Made by a program: the position numbers and the translations under genes. Below, piece by piece: positions 18,981 through 28,314 of a stretch of DNA of 64,000 nt (the first letter of the stretch is position 1; the number at the start of each line of letters is the position of its first letter). Source of the stretch: Streptomyces lanatus (GTDB taxonomy: Bacteria; Actinomycetota; Actinomycetes; Streptomycetales; Streptomycetaceae); NCBI RefSeq assembly GCF_014655715.1, contig NZ_BNBM01000002.1, positions 496,001 through 560,000 on the forward strand, given 5' to 3'. The notes beneath the pieces were generated by a model. It searched no databases, was not told the DNA's origin, and saw only the letters and a list, made by a program, of their open reading frames with translations.

Positions 18981-20180
18981 TCACGCCGACATCGGACGCT
19001 GCACCCGGATCGACTGCAGCAACCCCACCGCCACCCACACCGCGAACATCGACGATCCGCCGTACGACACGAACGGCAACGGCAGACCCGTCACCGGCAT
19101 GATCCCCAGCGTCATCCCGATGTTCTCGAACGCCTGGAAGGCGAACCACGCCACGATCCCGGCCGCCACGATCGTCCCGTACAGCTCGGTCGTCTCGCGT
19201 GCGATACGGCAGGCCCGCCACAGGATCACGCCGAGGAGGATGATGATCAGCCCGCCGCCGACGAAGCCCAGCTCCTCCCCCGCCACCGTGAACACGAAGT
19301 CGGTCTGCTGCTCCGGCACGAACTGCCCGGTCGTCTGCGAGCCGTGGAACAGCCCCGACCCCGTGAGCCCGCCCGAACCGATCGCGATACGGGCCTGGTT
19401 GGTGTTGTAACCGACGCCCGCCGGGTCAAGCTCGGGGTTGGCGAAGGCCGCGAACCGGGCGATCTGGTAGTCGTCCAGGACCCCCAGCTGCCAGACCGCG
19501 ATCGCGCCCGTCGTCCCCGCACCGATCAGCCCGAAGACCCAGCGGTTGGAGGCACCGGACGCGAGCAGCACACCCAGCACGATCACCACCATGACCATGA
19601 CCGACCCGAGGTCGGGCATGAGCAGCACGATCAGCATCGGCACCGTGGCGAGACCCAGCGCCTGCATCACCGTGCGATGGTCGGGATACGGCTTGTCGCC
19701 CGCGTCCACTCTCGCCGCCAGCAGCATCGCCATGCCCAGGATGATCGTGACCTTCACGAACTCCGAGGGCTGCAGCGAGAAACCGCCGGGCAGCTTGATC
19801 CAGGAGTGGGCGCCGTTGATGGTGGAGCCGAGCGGCGTGAGCACCAGCAGGATCAGGAACACCGACAGGCCGTACAGGATCGGCACCGCCCCGCGCAGGG
19901 TGCGGTGGCCCAGCCACACGGTCCCGATCATCAGCGCCAGCCCGATCCCGGTGTTCAGGACATGCCGGATCAGGAAGTAGTACTGGTCGCCCTGGTTGAG
20001 CTCGGTGCGGTTGCGGGTCGCCGAGAAGACCAGGAGCGCGCCCATCAGCGACAGGGCCGTCCCCGACAGCAGTATCGGCCAGTCGAGCCGGCGGGCGAGC
20101 GAGTCACGGGCGAACAGACGGGTCCAGCCCGCCCGTTCCGGCCCGTACCCGGAGACCTGGAAACTGTTGGCGCCGGTCAT
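18981..20180 (-). CDS. rodA: Rod shape-determining protein RodA (SEDS glycosyltransferase)
   Basis: This 399-residue membrane protein of the SEDS family has about ten membrane spans. It polymerises lipid II with its partner penicillin-binding protein. Key segments are LQPSEFVKVTIILGMA, MPDLGSVMVM, FVPEQQTDFVFTVAGEELGF and the C-terminal MPVTGLPLPFVSYGGSSM. Its GTG/ATG start overlaps the mrdA stop by 4 bp, so the transpeptidase and transglycosylase are made together. In Streptomyces this cluster acts mainly in spore wall synthesis. Confidence 0.95.
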   Translation of the reverse strand: MTGANSFQVSGYGPERAGWTRLFARDSLARRLDWPILLSGTALSLMGALLVFSATRNRTELNQGDQYYFLIRHVLNTGIGLALMIGTVWLGHRTLRGAVPILYGLSVFLILLVLTPLGSTINGAHSWIKLPGGFSLQPSEFVKVTIILGMAMLLAARVDAGDKPYPDHRTVMQALGLATVPMLIVLLMPDLGSVMVMVVIVLGVLLASGASNRWVFGLIGAGTTGAIAVWQLGVLDDYQIARFAAFANPELDPAGVGYNTNQARIAIGSGGLTGSGLFHGSQTTGQFVPEQQTDFVFTVAGEELGFVGGGLIIILLGVILWRACRIARETTELYGTIVAAGIVAWFAFQAFENIGMTLGIMPVTGLPLPFVSYGGSSMFAVWVAVGLLQSIRVQRPMSA

Positions 20181-22447
20181 GTGAGCATCCTCCGGCTTCC
20201 CCGCTTACGTCCCCCGCGCCCCGCGCGTCGCCTGCGCCGGGTGTCCCGGTTCTCGGGCGTCTGCGTCGGCACGGTGCCGGCGAGCTGCTGCTCGTCCGGC
20301 GCCTTGTCGCCCTCCTGGCTGACCCGCTGCTCCTTCGCCGGGTCCTTGGAGACCTTGGGCGAGGTGATGGTGCCGTCGGTGCGGACCTTCGGCAGGTCCT
20401 TCTCCGGCGTCGACAGCAGCGCGTTCTTCTTGTTGATCGCACCGTCGTCGGCGACGCCGTACAGCGCGTCGTAGATGTTGCGCACGGCCGGACCCGAGGC
20501 ACCGGAACCCGTACCACCCTGGGAGATCGTCATGACGACCGAGTAGTCCTTGGTGTATGTCGCGAACCACGAGGTCGTCTGCTTGCCGTAGACCTCCGCG
20601 GTACCGGTCTTGGCATGCATCGGGATCTTGTCCTGCGGCCAGCCGACGTCGGCGAACCGCCAGGCCGCGGTACCCCGGGTGGCGACACCGGCCAGGGCGT
20701 CGTCCATCTCGGCGAGCGTCTTCTGGCTTATCGGCAGCTTGCCGTGGGACTTGGGCGCGATCTCCTGGACGGCCTTGCCGTCGGCGCTGACGATGGCCTT
20801 GCCGACCGTGGGGTCGTAGAGCGTGCCGCCGTTGGAGATCGCCGAGTAGATGGTGGCCATCTGGATGGGGGTGACGAGGGTGTCGCCCTGTCCGATGGAG
20901 TAGTTGACGGAGTCACCGGCGCGCATGCGGTTGCCTTCGAGGCAGTTCTCGTAGGCGATCTTCTCGGCGTACGACCCGTCCTTCTTGCCGTACTTGCACC
21001 AGGCGTCCTTGTTGGCCTTCCAGTAGTCCAGCTTCCACTTGCGGTCGGGGATCCGGCCGGTGACCTCGTTGGGCAGGTCGATGCCGGTCTCCGCGCCGAG
21101 GCCGAACTGGTGAGCCGTCTTGTAGAACCAGTCGTTGGCGTTCTTCTTCGGCTTGGTGCCGCCGTCGCGCTTCCACTCCTCATGGCTGAGCCGGTAGAAG
21201 ACGGTGTCGCAGGAGACCTCCAGGGCGCGGCCGAGGCTGATCGGGCCGTACCCCTGGGACTCGAAGTTCTTGAAGACCTGGCCGCCGATCGAGTACGAGC
21301 TGGAGCACTGATAGGGGCCGTCGAAGGAGTAGCCGGCGTTGACCGCGGCGGCCGTGGGCACGACCTTGAAGATCGAGCCGGGTGCCGACTGGCCCTGGAT
21401 CGCGCGGTTGAGCAGCGGGTAGTTCGAGGCCTTGCCCGTAAGTGTGGTGTAGTCCTTCGCGGAGATGCCGCCGACCCAGGCGTTCGGGTCGTAGGACGGG
21501 TTGGACGCCATGGCGACGATGCGGCCGGTCTTGGCCTCCATCACGATGACCGCGCCCGAGTCGGCCTTGTACCGCTCGTTGGTGTTGCGGTCCCACTCCT
21601 GGCGGGCCTTCTTCATGGCGTCGTTCAGCTCGTACTCGGCGACCCGCTGCACCCGGGCGTCGATGCTGGTGACGAGGTTGGAGCCGGGTTGGGCGGCGTC
21701 CGCCTGGGCCTGGCCGATGACGCGGCCGAGATTGTCGACCTCGTAGCGGGTGACGCCGGCCTTGCCGCGCAGCTCCTTGTCGTACTCCCGCTCCAGACCG
21801 GAGCGGCCGACCTGGTCGGAGCGCAGGTAGGGCGAGTCGGTGTCCTTGGCCTGCTGGATCTCCTCGTCGGTGACCGGGGAGAGATAGCCGAGGACCTGGG
21901 CGGTGTTGGACTTGCCGGGGCCCGGGTACCGCCGGACGGCCTGGGGCTCGGCGGTGATGCCGGGGAAGTCCTCGGCGCGCTCACGGATCTGGAGGGCCTG
22001 CTTGGCGGTGGCCTCGTCGGTGATGGGGATCGGCTGGTACGGCGAGCCGTTCCAACAGGGCTGCGGGGTCTCCGCGTCGCACAGCCGGACCTTCGCCATG
22101 ACCTCGTTGGGCTTCATGCCCAGCACGCCGGCCAGCTTGGTCAGGACGCCCTTGCCGTCGTCCGGCATCTTCAGCAGGTCGGTGCGGGAGGCCGAGACCA
22201 CCAGCCGGGTCTCGTTGTCGGCGAGCGGCACTCCGCGCGCGTCCAGGATCGCGCCGCGCACGGCCGGCTGGACGACCTGCTGGACGTGGTTGCCGGACGC
22301 CTCCTTGGCGTAGGCGTCGCCCTCACGGATCTGCAGGTACCACAGGCGTCCGCCGAGAGTGCCGAGCAGGGACAGGACGAGGATCTGGATGACGATGAGC
22401 CGGATCTGGACGCGTGGCGTCCGGCCGGTCTCGGGGATGTTGGTCAC
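20177..22447 (-). CDS. mrdA: Penicillin-binding protein 2 (class B transpeptidase)
   Basis: This 756-residue protein has a single N-terminal membrane anchor (about 15-33), a dimerisation domain, and a transpeptidase domain. The active-site Ser lies in QSAPGSIFKVVPTAA (SxxK), and HAKTGTAEVYGKQTTSWF carries the KTG motif. The C-terminal tail of about 60 residues is rich in Lys, Pro and Arg. It cross-links peptidoglycan with RodA. It has insertions with pairs of Cys (CKYGKKDG and YENC) near residue 490, as in other Streptomyces copies. Confidence 0.95.
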   Translation of the reverse strand: MTNIPETGRTPRVQIRLIVIQILVLSLLGTLGGRLWYLQIREGDAYAKEASGNHVQQVVQPAVRGAILDARGVPLADNETRLVVSASRTDLLKMPDDGKGVLTKLAGVLGMKPNEVMAKVRLCDAETPQPCWNGSPYQPIPITDEATAKQALQIRERAEDFPGITAEPQAVRRYPGPGKSNTAQVLGYLSPVTDEEIQQAKDTDSPYLRSDQVGRSGLEREYDKELRGKAGVTRYEVDNLGRVIGQAQADAAQPGSNLVTSIDARVQRVAEYELNDAMKKARQEWDRNTNERYKADSGAVIVMEAKTGRIVAMASNPSYDPNAWVGGISAKDYTTLTGKASNYPLLNRAIQGQSAPGSIFKVVPTAAAVNAGYSFDGPYQCSSSYSIGGQVFKNFESQGYGPISLGRALEVSCDTVFYRLSHEEWKRDGGTKPKKNANDWFYKTAHQFGLGAETGIDLPNEVTGRIPDRKWKLDYWKANKDAWCKYGKKDGSYAEKIAYENCLEGNRMRAGDSVNYSIGQGDTLVTPIQMATIYSAISNGGTLYDPTVGKAIVSADGKAVQEIAPKSHGKLPISQKTLAEMDDALAGVATRGTAAWRFADVGWPQDKIPMHAKTGTAEVYGKQTTSWFATYTKDYSVVMTISQGGTGSGASGPAVRNIYDALYGVADDGAINKKNALLSTPEKDLPKVRTDGTITSPKVSKDPAKEQRVSQEGDKAPDEQQLAGTVPTQTPENRDTRRRRRAGRGGRKRGSRRMLT

Positions 22448-22483
22448 TGCGGCTGCCTCCCCCTCTCAGTGCGAGTGCCAGTG

Positions 22484-22555
22484 CGGATACGGCCCCGGAC
22501 CCGGGCACGGATACGACCGCGGACCCGAGTACGGATACGAGTACGAACACGACTG
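22484..22555. repeat. Three 24-bp degenerate tandem repeats between mrdA and mreD
   Basis: Three adjacent 24-bp units each start (G/A)CGGATACG. The first two share GCGGATACG/ACGGATACG followed by CGGACCCG; the third has diverged in its second half. They lie in the 188-bp gap upstream of mrdA on the coding strand. The rest of that gap shows nothing else I can name. Confidence 0.7.
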
Positions 22556-22635
22556 TGTGCGTTCGACTGATGAACGTCCGGCCCGCACGGCCCAGTTCCT
22601 CCCGGACTCACCCGTCAGGGTGAACTCCCCAGTCC

Positions 22636-23319
22636 TCACAGCCGCTTGACCCCCTTGATGCGCCCGGCGCGCGCCGTACGCGAACGGACCGCCTTCACCT
22701 TCAGGCCGCCCTTCAGCCCGGCGCGCTGGCCACCGATGCGCAGCCCCGTGCCGCCGGACAGCCAGCCGGAGGAGATGTCGGGCTTCTTGGCCTGGGAGCT
22801 TGTGTCGGCGAGCGGGTCGTTCTCCGCGCGCCTGGCCAGCGCCATGATCCCGGGGACCACGAACGGCGCGAGCAGCAGGTCGTACAGCGCGGCCGTGAAC
22901 AGCAGGCTGCCGAGCCCGACATGGCGTGCGGCGGTGTCCCCGACGACCGCGCCGACACTCGCGTACAGCAGGGTCGCGCCGATCGCGGCGACGACCACGA
23001 CGACCATCGGCCCGGTGGCCGACTTCAGCCGGCCGTCGGCCGGTTTGACCAGCCCGGCGACATAGCCGATGACGCACAGCACCAGTGCGTAGCGGCCGGC
23101 GGCATGGTCGGCGGGCGGGGCGAGGTCGGCGAGCAGACCGGCGCCGAAGCCGACGAGGGCGCCGCCGACATGGCCGTAGACCATGGCGAGGCCCAGGACG
23201 GTGAGCAGCAGCAGATCGGGGACGGCGCCCGGGAGGTGCAGCCGGGCCAGGACGCTGACCTGGACGACCAGGGCGACGACGACCAGGGAGGAGGAGAGCA
23301 GGATTCGGTTGACGCGCAT
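22636..23319 (-). CDS. mreD: Rod shape-determining protein MreD
   Basis: This 227-residue membrane protein has five to six hydrophobic segments. It begins MRVNRILLSSSLVVVALVVQV with the typical VPDLLLLTVLGLAMVYG in the second span. A basic C-terminal tail of about 60 residues is Lys/Arg/Gly-rich. It belongs to the MreBCD complex that positions wall synthesis. It starts 13 bp after mreC ends and is part of the same operon. Confidence 0.93.
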   Translation of the reverse strand: MRVNRILLSSSLVVVALVVQVSVLARLHLPGAVPDLLLLTVLGLAMVYGHVGGALVGFGAGLLADLAPPADHAAGRYALVLCVIGYVAGLVKPADGRLKSATGPMVVVVVAAIGATLLYASVGAVVGDTAARHVGLGSLLFTAALYDLLLAPFVVPGIMALARRAENDPLADTSSQAKKPDISSGWLSGGTGLRIGGQRAGLKGGLKVKAVRSRTARAGRIKGVKRL

Positions 23320-23332
23320 GGGGCTTCAGCTC

Positions 23333-24400
23333 CTACTGCTCTTGCTCGTACTCGTACTGGTTCTGGCCGTCGGCCGACGGCTGCTCCTGGCCTTCGACCC
23401 GGGGCTCGTACGGACCGTCGGCCTGCGGCTGGTCCTGTTCCTCACCCTCGGGCGGGAGCTGACCGTCGGCGCCCGGTGTGACGGTGACCGTCACGGTCGG
23501 CCTCGGGGTCGGCCGGGGCTTGTCGGGGAGGACCGTGTCGCGCGGGTCCTTCGTCGGGGCCTGGACGACGACGCCGACGATGTCGAGCTTGGAGAAGCCG
23601 ACGTACGGCGTGACATAGAGGGTGCGGGTCAGGTCGCCGCCGGACGGGTCGACGCGGGAGACGACACCGACGGGGACGCCCGGCACGAAGGGCTTGTCGG
23701 CCTGCGAGCCGAAGGTGACGAGCCGGTCGCCCTTCTTCACCTCGGCCTTGCCGTTGAGGAGTTCGACGCGCAGCGGGCGGTCGCCCTGGCCGGAGGCGAA
23801 GCCGAGTTCGTCGGTGGACTCCATGCGGGTGCCGACGGTGAAGTCGGGGTCGTTGGCGAGGAGCACGGTGGCGGTGTTCGGGCCGACGGTGGTGACCCGG
23901 CCGACCAGCCCGTCGCCGTTGAGGACGGTCATGTCGCGGCGGATGCCGTCGTTCTCGCCGACGTCGATGGTGATGGTCCAGGAGAAGCCCTGGGCCGCTC
24001 CTATGGCGATGACCTCGGCGCCCTTGATGCCGTACTGGCCCTCGCCCGCGATCTTCAGCATCTTGTCCAGCTGCTTCAGCCGGCTGCGGTCGCGGTCGCT
24101 GCTGCCGAGTTTCGCCTTGAGGGCGGCGTTCTCCTGCTCCAGCCGGGCGAGCCGGTCATGGCGCTCACCGGAGTCACGAATCGCGGCGACCGCGTTGCCG
24201 ACCGGATTCACCGCGGCCGACACACCGTCCTCGATCGGGCCGAAGACCGTGGCAGCGGCCTGGCGGGCACCGTCGACCGGGGAGTCCTCACCACCGCGGA
24301 TATCCACCGTGATCAAAGCGAACGCGATGGCGATCAGCAGCACCAGGAGCAGCCGGCTCTCTCGTGTGTCCCTCACGTGCGGCGGCCGTGCCTTCCTCAT
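23333..24400 (-). CDS. mreC: Rod shape-determining protein MreC
   Basis: This 355-residue protein has one N-terminal membrane span (about 15-33), a periplasmic-side coiled coil (about 70-115, with RLARLEQENAALKAKLG) and two beta barrels. The barrels include DVGENDGIRRDMTVLNGDGLVGRV and VKKGDRLVTFGS. The C-terminus is a low-complexity Pro/Glu/Gln/Tyr tail ending YEYEQEQ. MreC links MreB to PBP2 and RodA outside the membrane. A gap of 159 bp separates it from mreB. Confidence 0.94.
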   Translation of the reverse strand: MRKARPPHVRDTRESRLLLVLLIAIAFALITVDIRGGEDSPVDGARQAAATVFGPIEDGVSAAVNPVGNAVAAIRDSGERHDRLARLEQENAALKAKLGSSDRDRSRLKQLDKMLKIAGEGQYGIKGAEVIAIGAAQGFSWTITIDVGENDGIRRDMTVLNGDGLVGRVTTVGPNTATVLLANDPDFTVGTRMESTDELGFASGQGDRPLRVELLNGKAEVKKGDRLVTFGSQADKPFVPGVPVGVVSRVDPSGGDLTRTLYVTPYVGFSKLDIVGVVVQAPTKDPRDTVLPDKPRPTPRPTVTVTVTPGADGQLPPEGEEQDQPQADGPYEPRVEGQEQPSADGQNQYEYEQEQ

Positions 24401-24559
24401 TGGAATGTGCAGTGGTATTCGGTGTTCAGATGGTGCGAATGGTTGAGCTCGTTCGGATACGCAGAGACTGCAGAGACTTATGGGCGAGCTTATGCCTCTA
24501 TATCAACGATCCGCCGTACGAGAGGAGATCATCCCGTACGGCGGAACCGAAGAGTTACG

Positions 24560-25591
24560 TCATCTGCGCGGCTGGGCGTCCAGCACCTGCTGCAACGCCT
24601 CGAACTCCTCGACACACTTGCCGGAGCCGAGCGCCACGCTGTCCAGCGGGTCCTCGGCGATATGGATCGGCATGCCGGTCTCACGGCGCAGCCGCTCGTC
24701 GAGGCCGCGCAGCAGGGCACCGCCGCCGGTCAGAACGATTCCTCGGTCCATGATGTCGCCGGACAGCTCCGGCGGACACTTGTCGAGGGTCGTCTTCACC
24801 GCGTCCACGATGGCGTTGACCGGTTCCTCGATGGCCTTGCGCACCTCGGCCGCGGAGATGACAACGGTCTTGGGCAGCCCGGAGACAAGATCTCGGCCAC
24901 GGATCTCGGTGTGTTCGTCAGCGTCGAGATCGTACGCCGAACCGATCGTGATCTTGATCTGCTCGGCCGTCCGCTCACCCAGCAGAAGGGAGTACTCCTT
25001 CTTGATGTGCTGGATGATCGCGTTGTCCAGTTCGTCACCCGCGACGCGGATGGACTGGGCGGTGACGATGCCGCCGAGGGAGATGACCGCGACCTCCGTG
25101 GTGCCGCCGCCGATGTCGACCACCATATTGCCCGTGGCCTCGTGGACCGGCAGGCCGGAGCCGATGGCCGCGGCCATGGGCTCCTCGATGATGTGCACCT
25201 GGCGGGCGCCGGCCTGGGACGAGGCCTCGATGACGGCGCGGCGCTCGACGCCGGTGATGCCGGAGGGCACACAGACGACGACCCGCGGACGAGCCAGATA
25301 CCGCCGCTTGTGGATCTTCAGAATGAAGTAGCGGAGCATCCGCTCGGTGATCTCGAAGTCGGCGATGACGCCGTCCTTCAGCGGACGCACGGCAACGATG
25401 TTGCCGGGCGTGCGCCCGATCATCTTCTTGGCCTCGGCACCGACCGCGAGGATCCCACCGGTGTTGGTGTTGATCGCGACGACGGACGGTTCGTTGAGTA
25501 CGATCCCGCGACCCCTGACGTACACCAGCGTGTTGGCGGTCCCGAGGTCGACAGCCATGTCACGGCCGATGAACGACATTGAGTTCCCCAT
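24560..25591 (-). CDS. mreB: Rod shape-determining protein MreB (actin homologue)
   Basis: This 343-residue actin-fold ATPase has phosphate-1 motif [15 protein letters not shown], phosphate-2 region [18 protein letters not shown], and adenosine motif [15 protein letters not shown]. The length and ends match bacterial MreB. It forms membrane-bound filaments that guide wall synthesis; in Streptomyces it is needed for spore wall integrity. The 267-bp upstream gap to ndk is long enough for the main promoter of the mre operon. Confidence 0.96.
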   Translation of the reverse strand: MGNSMSFIGRDMAVDLGTANTLVYVRGRGIVLNEPSVVAINTNTGGILAVGAEAKKMIGRTPGNIVAVRPLKDGVIADFEITERMLRYFILKIHKRRYLARPRVVVCVPSGITGVERRAVIEASSQAGARQVHIIEEPMAAAIGSGLPVHEATGNMVVDIGGGTTEVAVISLGGIVTAQSIRVAGDELDNAIIQHIKKEYSLLLGERTAEQIKITIGSAYDLDADEHTEIRGRDLVSGLPKTVVISAAEVRKAIEEPVNAIVDAVKTTLDKCPPELSGDIMDRGIVLTGGGALLRGLDERLRRETGMPIHIAEDPLDSVALGSGKCVEEFEALQQVLDAQPRR

Positions 25592-25858
25592 CAGGATTAT
25601 CTGGCCTTCCTGGGAGCTTTTGATGGCTTTTCAGGACGGCGAAGTGGGTGCTGTGACGTGAAGGCTTCCATCGTAGACGCGCCTGCACGAACACTGCGGG
25701 AGGGTCTTCGCCATTGTCAGCTGATGGCGAGCCGCCCCGCTTGTGGAGACGGGCCATCGGGGGCTCTCGTTCCCTCGATCGGCGCGCATATGCCTGGTAG
25801 TGCATTCGGGTGTGGAGACTTCAGCCGCCACACCCTTGCCGTTCAACCGCCGTGGGCT

Positions 25859-26272
25859 TTAAGCACGGCCCGGAAAGAAGATCTTCACCTCGCGCTCGGC
25901 GGACTCCTCGGAGTCGGAGGCGTGGATGAGGTTCTCGCGGACGATGACGCCGTAGTCACCGCGGATGGAGCCGGGTGCGGCGGCGATCGGGTCGGTCGGT
26001 CCGGCCAGGGCGCGCAGCCCCTCGATGACCCGCTCGCCCTCGACGATCAGGGCGACGACCGGGCCGGAGGCCATGAACTCCACCAACGGCTCGTAGAAGG
26101 GCTTGCCCTTGTGCTCGCCGTAGTGCTGCTCCAGGGTCTCCTGGTCGAGGGTGCGCAGCTCCAGCGCGGTGATCGCCCAGCCGGCCTTGCGCTCGATACG
26201 GCTGATGATCTCGCCGGTCAAGCCGCGGCGGACTGCGTCGGGCTTGAGCAGGACGAGGGTGCGCTGGGTCAC
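25859..26272 (-). CDS. ndk: Nucleoside diphosphate kinase
   Basis: This 137-residue enzyme transfers phosphate from ATP to nucleoside diphosphates. It starts MTQRTLVLLKPDAVRRGL, and the catalytic His lies in ENLIHASDS near residue 117. Length is exactly that of short bacterial Ndk proteins. An in-line gene for a small membrane protein and folC lie upstream, the usual actinobacterial order. Confidence 0.97.
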   Translation of the reverse strand: MTQRTLVLLKPDAVRRGLTGEIISRIERKAGWAITALELRTLDQETLEQHYGEHKGKPFYEPLVEFMASGPVVALIVEGERVIEGLRALAGPTDPIAAAPGSIRGDYGVIVRENLIHASDSEESAEREVKIFFPGRA

Positions 26273-26354
26273 GGGAGGGCTCCTTCTTACAGCCGGTGTG
26301 CGGTGGATGCCGGTGGACGGTGGGATGAGGTTACAGGGCGTGTCCAGGCGCCCG

Positions 26355-26711
26355 TTACACAGCGTCAGGTGTGGAGGGGTCGGCCTGCGCCGCGAATCTC
26401 GCCTTCGCCTCGTCGACCTTCTTGCCGTAGTGCACCGAAGCCCACCAGAGTGCCGCGAAGATCGCGCCCAGGAAGAACATCGTGGGAACGATGAAGCCGG
26501 ACGCGATCAGCGCGATCTGCAGGGCCCAGCCGAGGGCGACGCCGCCGGGGCGGGTCACCAGGCCGCACAGCAGCACGCACAGGAACATCGCGATCCCGCT
26601 GACCGTCCACACCGTCGACATGGCCAGATCGGGGTCCTTCATCGCGACCAGACCGGCGAAGCCGATGACGAAGAACTCGCCGATCAGTGTCGAGGAACAG
26701 AGGATACGCAT
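26355..26711 (-). CDS. DUF4233 small membrane protein
   Basis: This 118-residue protein has three to four membrane spans: SSTLIGEFFVIGFAGLVA, STVWTVSGIAMFLCVLL and LGWALQIALIASGFIVP. The tail is charged. DUF4233 proteins are found in actinobacteria between folC and ndk, as here; the function is unknown. It begins 9 bp after the folC stop, indicating one transcript. Confidence 0.88.
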   Translation of the reverse strand: MRILCSSTLIGEFFVIGFAGLVAMKDPDLAMSTVWTVSGIAMFLCVLLCGLVTRPGGVALGWALQIALIASGFIVPTMFFLGAIFAALWWASVHYGKKVDEAKARFAAQADPSTPDAV

Positions 26712-26719
26712 CTTCGGAC

Positions 26720-28207
26720 TCAGCCCTTCCCCAGCAGCAGCCGGGCCTCGCCGACCGTGATGACGGACCCCGTGACCAGCACACCGCCGCCCGCGAACTC
26801 GCCCTCCTCCTCGGCCAGCGTGATCGCGGCCTCCAGGGCGTCCGGCAGCCGCGGCTCGACCTGTACCCGCTCGTCGCCGAACACCTCGACGGCGATCGCG
26901 GCCAATTCGTCGGCGTCCATCGCGCGGTGCGAGGAGTTCTGGGTGATGACGACCTCGGCGAAGAGCGGCTCGAAGGCCTCCAGCAGCCCCCGTACGTTCT
27001 TGTCGCCGCTCGCGCCGACGACGCCGATCAGCCGGCTGAAGTCGAAGGCCTCCCCGATCGCCTCGGCGACCGCCCGCGCGCCCGCCGGGTTGTGCGCGGC
27101 GTCCAGCACGACGGTCGGAGAGCGCCGTACGACCTCCATCCGGCCCGGCGAGGCGACGGCCGCGAACGCCTTGCGGACGGTGTCGATGTCCAGCGGCTCG
27201 GCGCGCGCGGCGCCGACGCCGAAGAACGCCTCCACGGCGGCGAGGGCGACCGCGGCGTTGTGCGCCTGGTGCGCGCCGTGCAGCGGCAGATACACCTCGG
27301 GGTACTCACCGCCCAGCCCACGCAGCGTGACGAGCTGTCCGCCGACGGCGACCTGGCGTGAGACGACCCCGAACTCCAGGCCCTCACGCGCGACGGTGGC
27401 GTCGACCTCCACGGCCTTCTTCAGCAGCACCTGCGCGGCGTCCACCGGCTGCTGGGCCATGATCACGGTGGCGTCCTGCTTGACGATCCCGGCCTTCTCG
27501 ACGGCGATCTCGCCCGGCGTGGAGCCCAGCCGGTCGGTGTGGTCGAGGTCTATCGGCGTCACCACGGCGACATCACCGTCGATGACGTTGGTGGCGTCCC
27601 AGGAGCCGCCCATGCCCACTTCCACGACGGCGACGTCCACGGGCGCGTCCGCGAAGGCCGCGTACGCCATGCCTGTGAGCACCTCGAAGAAGGACAGCCG
27701 GTACTCCTGCTGTCCGTCGACCATCTCGATGTACGGCTTGATGTCCTGGTACGTCTCGATGAAGCGCTCGGCGGAGATCGGGGCGCCGTCGAGGCTGATC
27801 CGCTCGGTGATCGACTGGACGTGCGGTGACGTATAGCGGCCGGTGCGCAGCTCGAAGACGCCGAGGAGGGCCTCGATCATGCGGGCCGTCGACGTCTTGC
27901 CGTTGGTGCCGGTGATGTGGATCGAGGGGTACGAGCGCTGGGGCTCGCCCAGCACGTCCATGAGCGCGGCGATACGGCTGACCGACGGCTCCAGCTTGGT
28001 CTCGCCCCAGCGGGTGGCGAGCTCCGCCTCGACCTCGCGCAATGCCTTGTCGACCTCGGGGTCCTCGGGGCGTGCGGGCACGTCGGCCTGCGGCGCGCCG
28101 CCCTGGGTACGGAGGGTTCGGCTGCCTGCCTCGATGACGGCGAGGTCAGGGTCGCGCTCAGTTTCCGCCGCGATGATCTCGTCGAAGTCGTCGTCGCTCT
28201 CACTCAC
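26720..28207 (-). CDS. folC: Folylpolyglutamate synthase/dihydrofolate synthase
   Basis: This 495-residue Mur-ligase family enzyme adds glutamates to folates. The ATP site is SIHITGTNGKTSTARMIEALL. Other motifs are SPHVQSITERISLDG, TPIDLDHTDRLGSTPGEIAVEKAGI, and VVLDAAHNPAGARAVAEAI. It has an acidic N-terminal extension of about 60 residues before the core, common in Streptomyces copies; the first ATG was kept. A terminator separates it from valS. Confidence 0.94.
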   Translation of the reverse strand: MSESDDDFDEIIAAETERDPDLAVIEAGSRTLRTQGGAPQADVPARPEDPEVDKALREVEAELATRWGETKLEPSVSRIAALMDVLGEPQRSYPSIHITGTNGKTSTARMIEALLGVFELRTGRYTSPHVQSITERISLDGAPISAERFIETYQDIKPYIEMVDGQQEYRLSFFEVLTGMAYAAFADAPVDVAVVEVGMGGSWDATNVIDGDVAVVTPIDLDHTDRLGSTPGEIAVEKAGIVKQDATVIMAQQPVDAAQVLLKKAVEVDATVAREGLEFGVVSRQVAVGGQLVTLRGLGGEYPEVYLPLHGAHQAHNAAVALAAVEAFFGVGAARAEPLDIDTVRKAFAAVASPGRMEVVRRSPTVVLDAAHNPAGARAVAEAIGEAFDFSRLIGVVGASGDKNVRGLLEAFEPLFAEVVITQNSSHRAMDADELAAIAVEVFGDERVQVEPRLPDALEAAITLAEEEGEFAGGGVLVTGSVITVGEARLLLGKG

Positions 28208-28263
28208 GGGGTCAGTCTACGGAGGGGGACTGACAGTGCGCCCAGGGAGTGGGGTGGTAGGCA

Positions 28264-28297
28264 AAGGCCCCCGGTGCCACATCGCACAGGGGGCCTT
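28264..28297 (-). terminator. Hairpin terminator after valS
   Basis: AAGGCCCCC pairs with GGGGGCCTT, and an inner GTGC/GCAC pair extends the stem past one mismatch. It lies 18 bp beyond the valS stop and ahead of folC. Confidence 0.8.
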
Positions 28298-28314
28298 CAG
28301 TCGCGTAGAACGAC

